A stretch of 64,000 bases of DNA. Source: Paenibacillus sp. DMB20. Its GTDB lineage: Bacteria > Bacillota > Bacilli > Paenibacillales > Paenibacillaceae. A program made the translations under genes and the position numbers. This document shows positions 9,453 through 19,176 of the stretch, one piece after another (within the stretch, counting starts at the first letter, position 1; every line of letters starts with the position of its first letter). Below the pieces are notes generated by a model. The model was not told the origin of the DNA. It searched no databases and saw nothing but the letters and a program-made list of their open reading frames with translations. Where the stretch lies: assembly GCF_000987955.1 (NCBI RefSeq), contig NZ_LAZU01000051.1, positions 1 to 64,000 on the forward strand, given 5' to 3'.

Positions 9453-10221
9453 TTGCCGATACTGCAGGTAAATCAGTTTAAGGTGCCCTGCCGGGGGGTA
9501 CTGTTCGATAAGGATGGGACACTGCTTCATTTTATGTCTTTATGGGGCGGCTTTTCCGACTATGTTTTGCGTTTTTTTGGAAGAACGGCTTGAATTGATG
9601 GGCGCCGGTTTTACGGGTCCCAAGGAAAAAGTGCTGGGAACGTTTAACGGAGAGGACGGAAAAGCAACCTCCTATGATGTCCGGGGGCCGCTCGCCATGG
9701 GAACGGTGGAGGAAACGAACGGCATATTGGCTTGGCAGCTTTACGCTGCAGGCATGCCCTGGAATGAGGCAATCCTTCAAGTAAATCAAATTACGAAAAA
9801 TGCGATGTACGAGCTCCGCCAGAGCAAGCCGGCATTTCCGATGCCGGGATTGAACGGATTTTTGGAATCCTGCCGGAAAGCATCCATAAAAATGGCTGTC
9901 GTCACCTCGGATACGACGTCTGCTGCCCTAGAGCATTTGGAATGGATGGGGATAAGCAATTATTTCTCGGAGGTCATCGGACGCGATCAGGTCCGAAACG
10001 GCAAGCCCGATCCGGAAATGGCGGAAGTCGCCTGCCGTCGGCTTGGCATTGAACCCGGGGAAGCTGCCGTAATTGGCGACAGCAACGGGGATATGCAAAT
10101 GGCCAAACAGGCCGGGGCTGCCGTCGCGATCGGTCTCTATGAGAGGGACGGCGAAACGGAGCATCTCATAGATGCCGATACGGTCATCACCGATTATAAT
10201 GAAATTACGTTAGCCTATTAA
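9453..10221 (+). CDS. HAD-superfamily phosphatase (phosphoglycolate phosphatase-like), frameshifted
   Basis: A haloacid-dehalogenase hydrolase with the four HAD motifs: FDKDGTLL (nucleophile Asp), VTSDTT (Thr/Ser), the lysine in GKPDPEM, and IGDSNGDMQMAKQAG (metal Asp). The order and cap size fit the phosphoglycolate phosphatase/beta-phosphoglucomutase-like subfamily. The start is TTG 9453 behind GGGAGG. The first 40 codons carry motif I and are in a different frame from the rest; removing one T from the T7 run (9572-9578) gives VLRFLEERLELMG. It lies 24 bp before the sirtuin gene and is probably co-transcribed with it. The substrate is not predictable. Confidence 0.85.
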
Positions 10222-10245
10222 TCAGGATTATTTTTTGGCGCTGTT

Positions 10246-11020
10246 ATGGAGGTGTTTGGAGTGGAGAACAGGGAAAAGATCGAAAGATTGGCCACATGGA
10301 TCGAGGCAAGCGATTATATCGTATTTTTTGGAGGAGCAGGCACGTCGACGGAAAGCGGAATTCCCGATTTCAGATCGGCTGCGGGATTGTACCAAACGGA
10401 ACACCATTCCCCGTATCCTCCCGAGATTATGCTCAGCCATACGTTTTTTATGGAGCATCCGGAAGTTTTTTTTTGACTTTTACCGCAGCAAAATGCTGCA
10501 TCCCCATGCCGAGCCGAACGGCTGCCACAAGCTGCTGGCGAGATTGGAGCAAGAAGGGAAGCTGAAAGCGGTCATCACGCAAAATATCGACGGTCTCCAT
10601 CAAACGGCCGGAAGTACCGAAGTGCTGGAGCTCCACGGATCCATTCATCGAAACTACTGCATGGACTGTTCCCGTTTTTATTCGCTGCACGATATTCTGA
10701 GCATTCCGGAGACGGTTCCGCGCTGCCCGGCATGCGGGGGCGTTATCAAACCTGACGTTGTGTTGTACGAAGAGGAGCTGGACCAGCAAGTCCTGCTTCG
10801 CTCGGTGCAGGAAATATCGACTGCGGACCTGCTCATTATCGGCGGCACCTCGCTTACGGTTCATCCGGCGGCGGAGCTTGTCACTTATTTTCACGGCGGC
10901 AAAACAGCCCTTCTCAACAGGGACCCCACACCGTATGATCATCGTGCAGGGCTTTTAATCTCCGACCGCATTGGTCAGGTTATGATGCAGATCAGCGGCC
11001 TGCTGCGAAAAGACATTTAA
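10246..11020 (+). CDS. NAD-dependent protein deacylase (sirtuin, Sir2 family), frameshifted
   Basis: A bacterial Sir2 enzyme that removes acyl groups from lysines using NAD. Motifs in order are GAGTSTESGIPDFR (NAD loop), TQNIDGLH, LHGS with the catalytic His, a zinc ribbon (CMDC and CPAC), and GGTSLTVHPA. The start ATG 10246 follows GGAG-like DNA (TTATGGAGG overlaps it, so GTG 10261 is an alternative). The frame breaks in a T9 run (10466-10474); removing one T gives EVFFDFYRSKM and about 257 residues, normal for the family. After the stop, ATGCCGAAA and TTTCGGCAT (11028-11087) are inverted but lack a U-tract. Confidence 0.88.
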
Positions 11021-11149
11021 CGGCAGAATGCCGAAAATCGCCTTGGAATTGTAATCGTTTTCTAGTCGGAAGGTTCTTTCGGCATGCTGAGATTAGGTTA
11101 ATCATACTTATTGGACACTTAAGAGATGAAGAGAGGCAGGGGATAGCAG

Positions 11150-12154
11150 ATGACTTATGTGGCTAGCGAAGACCGCTATGAGGGTATGAAGTACAACCGG
11201 TGCGGCCGGTCGGGTTTAAAACTTCCGGCCATTTCCCTCGGGCTGTGGCATAATTTCGGCGGCATCGACACGTATGAAAACGGACGGAGCATGATTACGA
11301 GGGCGTTCGATTTGGGCATCACCCATTTTGATCTCGCGAATAACTACGGTCCTCCTGCCGGTTCGGCAGAAGAGACCTTCGGCAAAGTGCTGTCGCGGGA
11401 TTTGAAGCCGTACCGGGATGAGCTTATTATCTCGTCCAAAGCGGGATATTACATGTGGCCGGGGCCGTATGGGGATTGGGGCTCGCGCAAATATCTGGTA
11501 TCCAGCCTCGATCAGAGCCTGAAGCGGATGGGACTGGATTACGTGGATATTTTCTATCACCATCGCATGGATCCGGATACGCCGCTGGAAGAAACCATGA
11601 CGGCTCTCGATCACATTGTCCGCTCCGGCAAGGCGCTGTATGTAGGCATCTCCAATTATACGCCCGAGAAAACGCAGGAAGCGGCCGCGATTCTGAAAAG
11701 CCTGGGCACCCCGCTGCTCATTCACCAGCCTAGCTACTCCATGCTGAATCGCTGGGTGGAGAACGGGCTTCTGGATGTGCTGGATCAGAACGGGATCGGC
11801 AGCATCGCCTTTACCCCGCTGGCCCAAGGACTGCTGACCAACAAGTACCTGAACGGGATACCGAACGATTCCCGTGCGGCCAGCCCGTCGGTATTCCTGA
11901 ACGAAAACAATATTACGCCGGAAGTTTTGCGGAAGATCCGGGCGCTGAATCAGATGGCTGCCGCCCGCGGACAAAGCCTGGCCCAATTTGCCTTGGCGTG
12001 GGTTCTTCGCGGAGGCCGGGTGACTTCCGCCCTGATCGGGGCGAGCAAGGTCAGCCAAATCGAGGATAACGTGGCCGCATTGAATCATTTGGAGTTTACC
12101 AAGGAAGAGCTGGACCGCATCGAAACCATTTTGAAAACGGATAGCGAAGCCTAA
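11150..12154 (+). CDS. aldo/keto reductase (YghZ / L-glyceraldehyde-3-phosphate reductase type)
   Basis: A 334-residue NADPH-dependent reductase of the AKR14 (YghZ/GprA) type. The catalytic tetrad can be placed at Asp and Tyr in FDLANNYGPP, Lys in ISSKAGY and His in FYHHRMD. The C-terminal cofactor region has ALIGASKVSQIEDNV. The motif PPGSAE is represented by GPPAGSAEETFG. Members detoxify methylglyoxal or reduce L-glyceraldehyde 3-phosphate; the true substrate here is open. The start ATG 11150 is behind AGGGG. It is a monocistronic unit with a strong terminator at 12205-12242. Confidence 0.88.
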   Translation: MTYVASEDRYEGMKYNRCGRSGLKLPAISLGLWHNFGGIDTYENGRSMITRAFDLGITHFDLANNYGPPAGSAEETFGKVLSRDLKPYRDELIISSKAGYYMWPGPYGDWGSRKYLVSSLDQSLKRMGLDYVDIFYHHRMDPDTPLEETMTALDHIVRSGKALYVGISNYTPEKTQEAAAILKSLGTPLLIHQPSYSMLNRWVENGLLDVLDQNGIGSIAFTPLAQGLLTNKYLNGIPNDSRAASPSVFLNENNITPEVLRKIRALNQMAAARGQSLAQFALAWVLRGGRVTSALIGASKVSQIEDNVAALNHLEFTKEELDRIETILKTDSEA

Positions 12155-12204
12155 GCTTGCTACCGGAAACAAGACATGAATGAAACGAACAGCATACTGA
12201 ATCA

Positions 12205-12242
12205 AACAGCCCGCTTTTCGGCCTGAGAAAAGCGGGCTGTTT
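12205..12242. terminator. bidirectional terminator
   Basis: AACAGCCCGCTTTTC and GAAAAGCGGGCTGTT form a perfect stem between the convergent reductase and AraC genes, with A and T tracts at the two ends. Confidence 0.9.
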
Positions 12243-12254
12243 CGTTCGAAGGCG

Positions 12255-13112
12255 TCAGTTATCGGCAATGTCTTTGCGGTAACCGGTCGGGGACTGTCCG
12301 CAGAAGCGTTTGAACTGGCGCGAAAAGTAAAGGGGATCCGTCAAACCGACGGAGGCCGAAATTTGCTCGACGGAAAGTTCGGGCCGCTCGCGGAGGAGAC
12401 GTTTGGCCTGATCGATTCTCAACTTCAGAAGGTAGGTCACCGGCGATAGGCCGGTTTCCTTTTTGAAAATTCGGGACAAGTAGGCCCGGTTATAGCCCAG
12501 GCTTGCACACATTTGTTCGATCGAGACCGGATGGGCGTACTGGGATGCCATATAGCTGATCATCTGCTTGACGGTTCGCTGGACCTGGGGTTCTGCCATG
12601 GTTAAGGTAGACGGGCGGTCACTGCGGTTCATCATCTCGGCGAACAGCAGATGAAGATAACCGACGGCGGCCGTATGCGCGCTTTCCTGTTTGCCGTGGA
12701 AGCTCTCCTGGATATGACGAATATAAACCGGAACCTGGCTTTGTCCGGCATTGTGAAGCACCGGATAGTCCGGGACGAGTGCCGAAGCTTCGGTCAAGGA
12801 CAGGGCGGATTCCCCGGAAAAAGCAATCCAACGGTACCGCCAAGGTTGGGAGGAATCCGAAACGTAGCTGACCAGCTGGCCCGGATGGATGAGGAAACAA
12901 TCTCCGGCTCCCAGCTCGTAAACTTCGGTTTCCGTCCGGAAAATGCCTTTCCCGGATTCGATGGCATGAAGCAGGTAATAGTCATAAATTTTCGGGCCGA
13001 GCGCATGCCCGGGCTTGGTTTGGCTTTCGCCGGCGAAGAGCACATGCAGCTTGTCGCCACGAAGCGGAGCAACAGGGTTGGAATCGACGGAATAACTTTC
13101 TTTTCCAATCAT
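12255..13112 (-). CDS. AraC-family regulator with cupin sensor domain
   Basis: A 285-residue regulator. Residues 20-165 form an AraC-binding cupin (HAIESGKGIF, LGAGDCFLIHPGQ), and residues 185-285 hold two helix-turn-helix motifs (SIEQMCASLGYNRAYLSRIFKK and LSVEQISASVGLTDPLYFSRQFK are both visible in part) ending in SPTGYRK. It is divergent from galK with 181 bp between the starts, so it is the obvious candidate regulator of the galactose operon, with galactose or a galactoside as ligand. This is inference from position. The alternative is a distant alpha-galactoside target. Confidence 0.88.
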   Translation of the reverse strand: MIGKESYSVDSNPVAPLRGDKLHVLFAGESQTKPGHALGPKIYDYYLLHAIESGKGIFRTETEVYELGAGDCFLIHPGQLVSYVSDSSQPWRYRWIAFSGESALSLTEASALVPDYPVLHNAGQSQVPVYIRHIQESFHGKQESAHTAAVGYLHLLFAEMMNRSDRPSTLTMAEPQVQRTVKQMISYMASQYAHPVSIEQMCASLGYNRAYLSRIFKKETGLSPVTYLLKLRIDQAKRLLRERPELSVEQISASVGLTDPLYFSRQFKRFCGQSPTGYRKDIADN

Positions 13113-13218
13113 GGCGGGTTCTCCTTCTTATATAGTCAATGCCGGTTCATTGGATTTTAATTACTTGCATTGTACTATGCGAGGTCACATTTATCCATAT
13201 GTAACACACAAGACTGCA

Positions 13219-13247
13219 TTACCGTGCCAGGAAGATTCTTTTATACT
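13219..13247 (+). promoter_or_regulatory. probable galKET promoter
   Basis: TTACCG (13219-13224), 17 bp and TATACT (13242-13247) lie 46 bp before galK. The -35 is poor, as expected for a promoter that needs an activator such as the divergent AraC protein. Confidence 0.45.
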
Positions 13248-13293
13248 GGGAGTATCAGTACTACCATACCTACAGGATGGAGTGATTCATCGG

Positions 13294-14472
13294 ATGAATA
13301 AGCAGCAGTTGGTACAACAATTTGAAGAAAAATACGGGGACAGCAAGCGGCAGCTTCGGGTCTTCAATGCTCCGGGACGGGTCAATCTGATCGGAGAGCA
13401 TCTGGACTATAACGGCGGTTACGTGCTTCCGGCGGCGCTGGAATTCGGCACGACGCTTGTGATCCGGGAGCGGGACGACGATGTGATTTCTTTGGCGTCG
13501 ACCAATCTGCCGCATGAAGCCGATGTGCGCATCAGCGAGAACTTTGGCGGAAAAAGCGGGCAATGGACCGACTATCCGGTTGGCGTCATGGTCGAACTGG
13601 ACAAACTCGGCTGCAGGCTGACAAAAGGTTATGATCTGCTGTACCACGGCGATATTCCGAACGGCGCCGGCTTATCTTCATCGGCTTCCATCGAGGTGGT
13701 AACGGCTTATGCCTTGCTGTCCATGGAAGGACGCGACACCGATACGGTAGAAATCGCCAAGCTGTCCCAACGGGCGGAAAACCAATTCGTCGGCGTCAAT
13801 TCAGGGATCATGGATCAGTTTGCGGTTGCGAACGGGCGCAAGGATCATGCGATTTTGCTCATGTGCGACACGCTCCGATATGAACTGGTGCCTTTTCAGA
13901 CGGGGCGTTACAAAATCGTGATCGCCAATACGAACAAACGCCGCGGGCTGGTCGATTCCAAGTACAACGAACGCCGCGGCGAATGCGACCGGGCGCTTGA
14001 AATGCTGCAGAAGGAACTTCCGGCCCTTCAGTTTTTGGCTCAGCTGACCCCGGAGCAGTTCGCGACGCTCCAGGACAGTATTACGGATGAAACGGTAAGG
14101 CGGCGCGCCCGGCATGTCGTGGAAGAAAACCAGCGCGTGCTCGATTCGGTTGAAGCGCTGAAAAACAATGACCTGGACGCCTTCGGACGGTATATGAACC
14201 AGTCCCACGACTCCTTGCGTTATCTTTACGAAGTAACCGGAGACGAGCTGGACGCGATGGTCGAGGAATTCCAGCGCGAACCGGGCACCTTGGGCGCCAG
14301 GATGACCGGAGCCGGCTTCGGCGGCTGTACGGTGGCTTTGGTCCATGAGGATCATGTGGAGAAGGTCACCCAGGAAGTCGGGAAGCATTATGAGGCAAGA
14401 ACGGGGCTGAAGCCGGACTTTTATGTATGCGGCGTAGGCCAGGGCGTGCATGAAGTAAAGGAGGCGTTGTAA
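13294..14472 (+). CDS. galK: galactokinase
   Basis: GalK phosphorylates galactose to galactose 1-phosphate, the first Leloir step. It is a GHMP kinase of 392 residues. The galactokinase signature [15 protein letters not shown] is near residue 28, the ATP loop is [10 protein letters not shown], and the C-terminal motif is [12 protein letters not shown]. The open frame extends upstream, but ATG 13294 starts the conserved protein ([11 protein letters not shown]) and has a purine-rich GGATGGAG upstream. galE follows after one base, so the two are translationally coupled. It is intact. Confidence 0.96.
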   Translation: MNKQQLVQQFEEKYGDSKRQLRVFNAPGRVNLIGEHLDYNGGYVLPAALEFGTTLVIRERDDDVISLASTNLPHEADVRISENFGGKSGQWTDYPVGVMVELDKLGCRLTKGYDLLYHGDIPNGAGLSSSASIEVVTAYALLSMEGRDTDTVEIAKLSQRAENQFVGVNSGIMDQFAVANGRKDHAILLMCDTLRYELVPFQTGRYKIVIANTNKRRGLVDSKYNERRGECDRALEMLQKELPALQFLAQLTPEQFATLQDSITDETVRRRARHVVEENQRVLDSVEALKNNDLDAFGRYMNQSHDSLRYLYEVTGDELDAMVEEFQREPGTLGARMTGAGFGGCTVALVHEDHVEKVTQEVGKHYEARTGLKPDFYVCGVGQGVHEVKEAL

Positions 14473-14473
14473 A

Positions 14474-15463
14474 ATGGCGATTTTGGTAACCGGAGGAGCA
14501 GGATATATCGGATCGCATACCGTGGCTGAATTGCTGGAACGCGGGGAAGAGGTCGTGGTCGTCGACAGCCTGGAGACAGGACACCGCGAAGCCCTGTTGG
14601 GCGGCAAGCTCTATGAGGGGGATTTGCGCGACAAAGCGCTGCTGAAATGTCTGTTTGCCGAAAACGAAATCGATGCCGTCATTCATTTCGCGGCCAATTC
14701 CCTCGTGGGAGAAAGCATGAAAAATCCTGTCAAATACTATGACAACAACGTATACGGCACGCTCTGCCTGCTGGAAGCGATGAATGAAGCGGGGGTCCGC
14801 AAAATCGTGTTCTCCTCGACAGCCGCAACGTACGGCGAGCCGGAAAAGGTGCCGATTGAGGAGAAGGACCGCACGCAGCCGACGAATGTGTACGGCGAAA
14901 CCAAGCTCATGATGGAAAGAATGATGTCCTGGTTCGATCAGGTGCTGGGCATCAAATACGTTTCCTTGCGGTATTTCAATGCGGCCGGTTCCCATGCCAG
15001 CGGAGCCATCGGCGAGGATCACCGTCCCGAAAGCCATCTGATTCCGCTCGTGCTTCAGACGGCCCTGAAACAGCGCGATTTTATTTCCGTCTTTGGAGAC
15101 GACTATCCGACGCCGGACGGTACCTGCATCCGCGACTACATTCACGTAAGCGATCTGGCGGATGCCCATCTCCGGGCGGTCGAATATCTCCGCCGCGGCG
15201 AGGAGAGCAACGTGTTCAACCTCGGCAACGGCCTCGGTTTCTCCGTCAAGGAAGTCATCGAGACCTCGAAGAAAGTCACGGGGCGCGACATTCCGGTCGT
15301 GATGGAGGCGCGCCGTGCGGGAGATCCTGCCGTGCTGGTCGCCTCCTCCGAGAAAGCGCGCCGTATCCTGGGCTGGAAGCCTACCCGGGTCAAACTTGAG
15401 GATATCATCGCAAGCGCCTGGAAATGGCACGACAGCCGTCCCAACGGTTACGGCGACAACTAA
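14474..15463 (+). CDS. galE: UDP-glucose 4-epimerase
   Basis: GalE interconverts UDP-galactose and UDP-glucose. It is a 329-residue short-chain dehydrogenase with the N-terminal NAD loop GGAGYIGS, catalytic Ser/Thr in FSSTAATYG, YxxxK as YGETK, and the substrate-binding NVFNLGNG region. It lies between galK and galT with gaps of 1 and 12 bases. Besides galactose catabolism it can supply UDP-galactose for wall or exopolysaccharide. Confidence 0.96.
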   Translation: MAILVTGGAGYIGSHTVAELLERGEEVVVVDSLETGHREALLGGKLYEGDLRDKALLKCLFAENEIDAVIHFAANSLVGESMKNPVKYYDNNVYGTLCLLEAMNEAGVRKIVFSSTAATYGEPEKVPIEEKDRTQPTNVYGETKLMMERMMSWFDQVLGIKYVSLRYFNAAGSHASGAIGEDHRPESHLIPLVLQTALKQRDFISVFGDDYPTPDGTCIRDYIHVSDLADAHLRAVEYLRRGEESNVFNLGNGLGFSVKEVIETSKKVTGRDIPVVMEARRAGDPAVLVASSEKARRILGWKPTRVKLEDIIASAWKWHDSRPNGYGDN

Positions 15464-15475
15464 GGGGGACAGACC

Positions 15476-17059
15476 ATGGACAACCAGACAGCAAGAACTC
15501 CCGAGCCTGCTCAAGCTAAACGTGCCATCGAGAATCTGGTTCGGTTCGCGCTCCGGCACGGATTAATTCAAGAGGCGGACCATGATTACAGCCGCAACCT
15601 GCTGCTTGAAGATTTCGGCTTCAGCGAGCCTTACGAGGGACGGCCGGATCACGAGACGCCGGAGAGTCCTCAGCCGATGTTGGACGTGCTGATCGATTAC
15701 GCGGCCGCTAAAGGTCTTATCCCCGATAATAGCGACACGTACCGTGATCTCTTGGACGCAAAAATCATGGGGCGCCTTTTGGCCCGTCCTTCGGAAGTGG
15801 TTTCCGAATTTCTTCGTTTGGAACGGGAGTCGGGAATCGAAGCGGCTACGGATTATTTTTACAAGCTGTGCATCGACAGCAACTACATCCGCATGGACCG
15901 GGTAGCGAGGAACGAATACTGGAAGCATCACAGCGAGTACGGGGAAATCGAAATTACGATCAACCTGTCCAAGCCGGAAAAAAACCCGAAGGAAATCGCC
16001 ATGGCGAAACTTCTCCCGCCGCCGGTTTATCCGAAATGCCAGCTGTGCCGGGAAAATGTCGGTTATGCCGGACGGATCAATCACCCGGCCCGCCAAAACC
16101 TGCGAATCATCCCCTTGAAGCTGAACGGCGAAAACTGGTTTTTCCAATACTCGCCTTATGTGTATTACAACGAGCACTGCATCGTGTTCCATCATGACCA
16201 TGTCCCGATGAAGCTCACGAAAGACACGTTGGCCCGTCTGCTCGGATTCGTGGAGGATTATCCGCACTATTTCCTGGGCTCCAATGCGGATTTGCCGATC
16301 GTCGGCGGGTCGATTCTGACCCATGACCATTTTCAGGGGGGGCGGCACACCTTCCCGATTCAAAAAGCGGCAAGGCTGGCTTCGTTCGAACATAAATCGT
16401 ACGCCGGCGTATCCGTCGGCATCGTCCATTGGCCGATGTCGGTGATCCGGCTGACTTCGCAGGACCGTTCGGCCCTGCTGGAATGCGCAAACGACATTTA
16501 TGAGGCATGGAAGGGGTACAGCGACGCCTCCGTGGATATCCAAGCCCGGAGCGAAACGGACGGGGAGAAGGTCCGCCATAATACGGTAACGCCGATTGCG
16601 CGACGAAGCGCAGACGGAGGTTACGAGATGGACCTCGTGCTTCGCAACAACCGTACGAGCGAGCAGTATCCCGAAGGGATTTTCCACCCGCACCGCGAAA
16701 TGTTTCATATCAAGAAGGAAAACATCGGCCTGATCGAGGTTATGGGCCTGGCGATTCTGCCGGGCAGACTGAAGACGGAGCTGGATCAAATCGCCGCCAT
16801 TCTGGCCGGCGACGACGAGCTGGATAAAGCTTCCAGGGCCGAAGAACACCCGCTTGCCGTGCACAGGGACTGGGTTGAACGGCTTAAAGCGGCAGCGGGG
16901 ACGACCTTGGCCAAGGATCAGGCCGCGGATTTGATCCGCCGCGAGGTGGGCGGCATTTTTACGGCCATTCTTGAGCAGGCAGGCGTATACAAACACACGC
17001 CGGAAGGCCGGGACGCCTTCGTCCGCTTTCTTGAAAGCATGGGGTTTGTTTCCTTGTAA
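15476..17059 (+). CDS. galT: galactose-1-phosphate uridylyltransferase (type 2)
   Basis: GalT swaps UMP between UDP-glucose and galactose 1-phosphate. This is the 527-residue Firmicute type (GalT class II), not the zinc-type E. coli form. The uridylylated His region is visible as GGSILTHDHFQGG. Four cysteine/histidine positions occur around CQLCRENVGYAGRINHPAR. RBS AGGGGG precedes ATG 15476. It is the last gene of galKET and is followed by a perfect terminator. Confidence 0.95.
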   Translation: MDNQTARTPEPAQAKRAIENLVRFALRHGLIQEADHDYSRNLLLEDFGFSEPYEGRPDHETPESPQPMLDVLIDYAAAKGLIPDNSDTYRDLLDAKIMGRLLARPSEVVSEFLRLERESGIEAATDYFYKLCIDSNYIRMDRVARNEYWKHHSEYGEIEITINLSKPEKNPKEIAMAKLLPPPVYPKCQLCRENVGYAGRINHPARQNLRIIPLKLNGENWFFQYSPYVYYNEHCIVFHHDHVPMKLTKDTLARLLGFVEDYPHYFLGSNADLPIVGGSILTHDHFQGGRHTFPIQKAARLASFEHKSYAGVSVGIVHWPMSVIRLTSQDRSALLECANDIYEAWKGYSDASVDIQARSETDGEKVRHNTVTPIARRSADGGYEMDLVLRNNRTSEQYPEGIFHPHREMFHIKKENIGLIEVMGLAILPGRLKTELDQIAAILAGDDELDKASRAEEHPLAVHRDWVERLKAAAGTTLAKDQAADLIRREVGGIFTAILEQAGVYKHTPEGRDAFVRFLESMGFVSL

Positions 17060-17082
17060 ACCCGATCAGCAACATATTTGTT

Positions 17083-17120
17083 CAGCCGCAGCTTCCGGTC
17101 CGCAAGCTGCGGCTGATTTT
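17083..17120 (+). terminator. galKET terminator
   Basis: CAGCCGCAGCTT and AAGCTGCGGCTG form a 12-bp perfect stem followed by ATTTTG. Confidence 0.88.
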
Positions 17121-17205
17121 GTATTGCCGTGGTGAAAGATAGTATAATGGGAAAGCTGAAAACGTATAGACAACCATACAATACTGTTGATGGAGGTTGA
17201 AACGA

Positions 17206-18368
17206 ATGGGACCTTTTGAATTTCATAATCCGACCCGGCTGATCTTCGGCAAAGGCAAGCTGAGCGCACTGACAGCCGAAGTTCCGAGATACGGCAAGAA
17301 AGTGCTTTTGGTATACGGCGGCGGCAGCATCAAGCGCAGCGGGTTATATGACCGCGTCATCTCCCTCCTGGCCGAAGCCGGAGCGGAAGTGACGGAGCTG
17401 AGCGGCGTGGAGCCGAATCCCCGTCTGTCCACGGTACACCGCGGAGTGGAACTCTGCCGGGAACACGGCATCGAGCTTATATTGGCCGTCGGCGGCGGCA
17501 GCGTGCTGGACTGCTCGAAGGCCATCGCCGTCGGTGCGAAGTATGAAGGGGATATGTGGGATTTCGTCGAGCGCAAAGCGGTTCCTAAGGACGCCCTCCC
17601 GCTGGGAACGGTGCTGACGATGGCGGCTACCGGCTCGGAGATGAACGGCGGCTCCGTGATTACCAACGAGGCTACCCAAGAAAAGATGGGTTGGGGCAGC
17701 GAGCATGCGTATCCCGCTTTTTCGATCCTGGATCCGGAGCATACCTACTCCCTGCCGAAGGACCAAACGGTCTACGGCATGGTCGACATGATGTCGCACG
17801 TGCTGGAGCATTACTTCCATCCGGAGACCAATACGCCGGTGCAGGACGGCTTTTGCGAAACGATTTTGCGAACGGTGATCGAAACGGCGCCGAAGCTGAT
17901 CGGGATCTCGAAAACTTCGAGCTCCGCGAAACGATCATGTACTGCGGCACGATGGCGCTGAACGGCATGATCAGCATGGGGCTGAGGGGGGATTGGGCAA
18001 CCCATAACATCGAGCATGCCGTGTCGGCTGTTCATGACATCCCGCACGGCGGGGGGCTGGCCATTCTGTTCCCGAACTGGATGAAATACAACCTTGACGT
18101 GAATCCGGAGCGCTTCAAGCGGCTGGCCGTCCATGTGTTCGGCATTGATCCCGCCGGCAAGACGGACAAGGAGGCCGGTCTGGAAGGCATCCAAGCACTG
18201 CGCGATTTCTGGAAGTCGATCGGGGCCCCAAGCCGTTTGGCGGACTACGGCATTGATGAAAAAGACATCGATCTTATGGCTGAGAAGACGGTGCGCTTTG
18301 GGCCGTTCGGCAACTTCCGCAAGCTGCAGCGCGAGGATGTCGTTGAAATCTATAAGATGTCGCTATAA
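17206..18368 (+). CDS. iron-containing alcohol dehydrogenase (butanol dehydrogenase type), frameshifted
   Basis: A group III metal-dependent alcohol dehydrogenase, NAD(P)H-linked, like Bacillus YugJ/YugK and clostridial BdhA. Motifs are [12 protein letters not shown] (nucleotide loop), [11 protein letters not shown], and the metal ligands in [11 protein letters not shown] and [19 protein letters not shown] 17206 lies nine bases from GGAGG; the in-frame TTG 17197 touches the RBS and is unlikely. The frame is lost at 17902-17904 (GGG); adding one G gives [15 protein letters not shown] and a normal protein of about 387 residues. It is monocistronic, between two terminators. Physiological substrates are probably aldehydes from mixed fermentation. 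Confidence 0.87.
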
Positions 18369-18405
18369 TCTCTTTAGAATAAACATGCTGCCTTGAACTA
18401 TGGGT

Positions 18406-18450
18406 AGGCTGTGCCTGATCAGAACATTCTGAAAGGGCACAGCCTTTTTT
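18406..18450 (+). terminator. alcohol dehydrogenase terminator
   Basis: AGGCTGTGCC and GGCACAGCCT form the stem, followed directly by TTTTTT. Confidence 0.88.
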
Positions 18451-18567
18451 GGCTGTATCGGGGAAAAGCTATCGTCCCTGGAAGGACAACGAAGTCGTTT
18501 CTACTTGCGCAAAACCAGTCAAGGCTTGATTTTCCCGAGAGAGAACCACGGATTTCAGGCAAATATT

Positions 18568-18593
18568 TGAAACGAAGCCAACTTTATTACGTA
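18568..18593 (+). promoter_or_regulatory. SigW promoter of nfeD-floT
   Basis: TGAAAC (18568-18573), exactly 16 bp, then CGTA (18590-18593) matches the extracytoplasmic sigma factor SigW consensus perfectly, 44 bp before the nfeD ATG. Bacillus subtilis yuaF-floT is a known SigW operon. Confidence 0.82.
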
Positions 18594-18637
18594 TGAATTG
18601 TTATATACAGTAAGGAAACTTCGGGGAGGCAGTCAAA

Positions 18638-19173
18638 ATGGAGGCGCTTTTTTGGGGATGTCTGATCGGCGGGGTTTTGTTCGCGGTCGTAACGGTGCTG
18701 CTGGGGGACGTATTGAGCGGAGCGCTCGACGGCATGCTCGATTTTTTATCGGTTGATTTTTTTTAAACCGGTCGTGCTTGCCGCGGGAGTGACGGTTTTC
18801 GGAGGCACCGGAGTCATGCTTGCAAAGTACACGGAGCTAACCGCTCTGCCGCAGATTCTGATATCCGTATTGGTTGCGGTCCTGATCTCGATTGCGGTGT
18901 ATTTCGGTTATGTGCGGCCGATGGAGAACAGCGAGAATTCCACGGGCTTTTCCATCCTTGAAATGGCCGGAAAAATCGGGGAGATTACGGTGCCGGTGCC
19001 TGAACAGGGGTATGGCGAAGTCATGGTGAGGGTCGGCGCGGGAAATACGCTACATATCGCCTCCAGTTTTGACAAAAAAACCGCTGGCCGCCGGGGTTCG
19101 GGTCGTCGTGGTGGAAGTGTCCGACGGCGTCCTCCGTGTATCCGAGCTGGAAGAACGAAAGGGAGAGATGTAA
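18638..19173 (+). CDS. NfeD-family membrane protein (YuaF-like), two frameshifts
   Basis: A short NfeD protein, partner of flotillin in membrane domain organisation. It has about four hydrophobic segments (residues 3-25, 45-60, 70-95) and a C-terminal OB-fold (IGEITVPVPEQGYGEVMVRV then GVRVVVVEVSDGVLRVSELE). ATG 18638 follows GGGGAGG. The frame breaks at a T8 run (18757-18764) and an A7 run (19074-19080), each by one extra base. Rebuilt length is about 178 residues, normal for YuaF. It lies 3 bp before floT and shares the SigW promoter, which fits a role in membrane stress. Confidence 0.85.
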
Positions 19174-19176
19174 AAC

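Noticed and set aside
14366-15559. A 397-codon open frame antisense to galE
   Set aside because: It covers galE and the ends of galK and galT; the sense genes are certain and the antisense protein is low-complexity in style.
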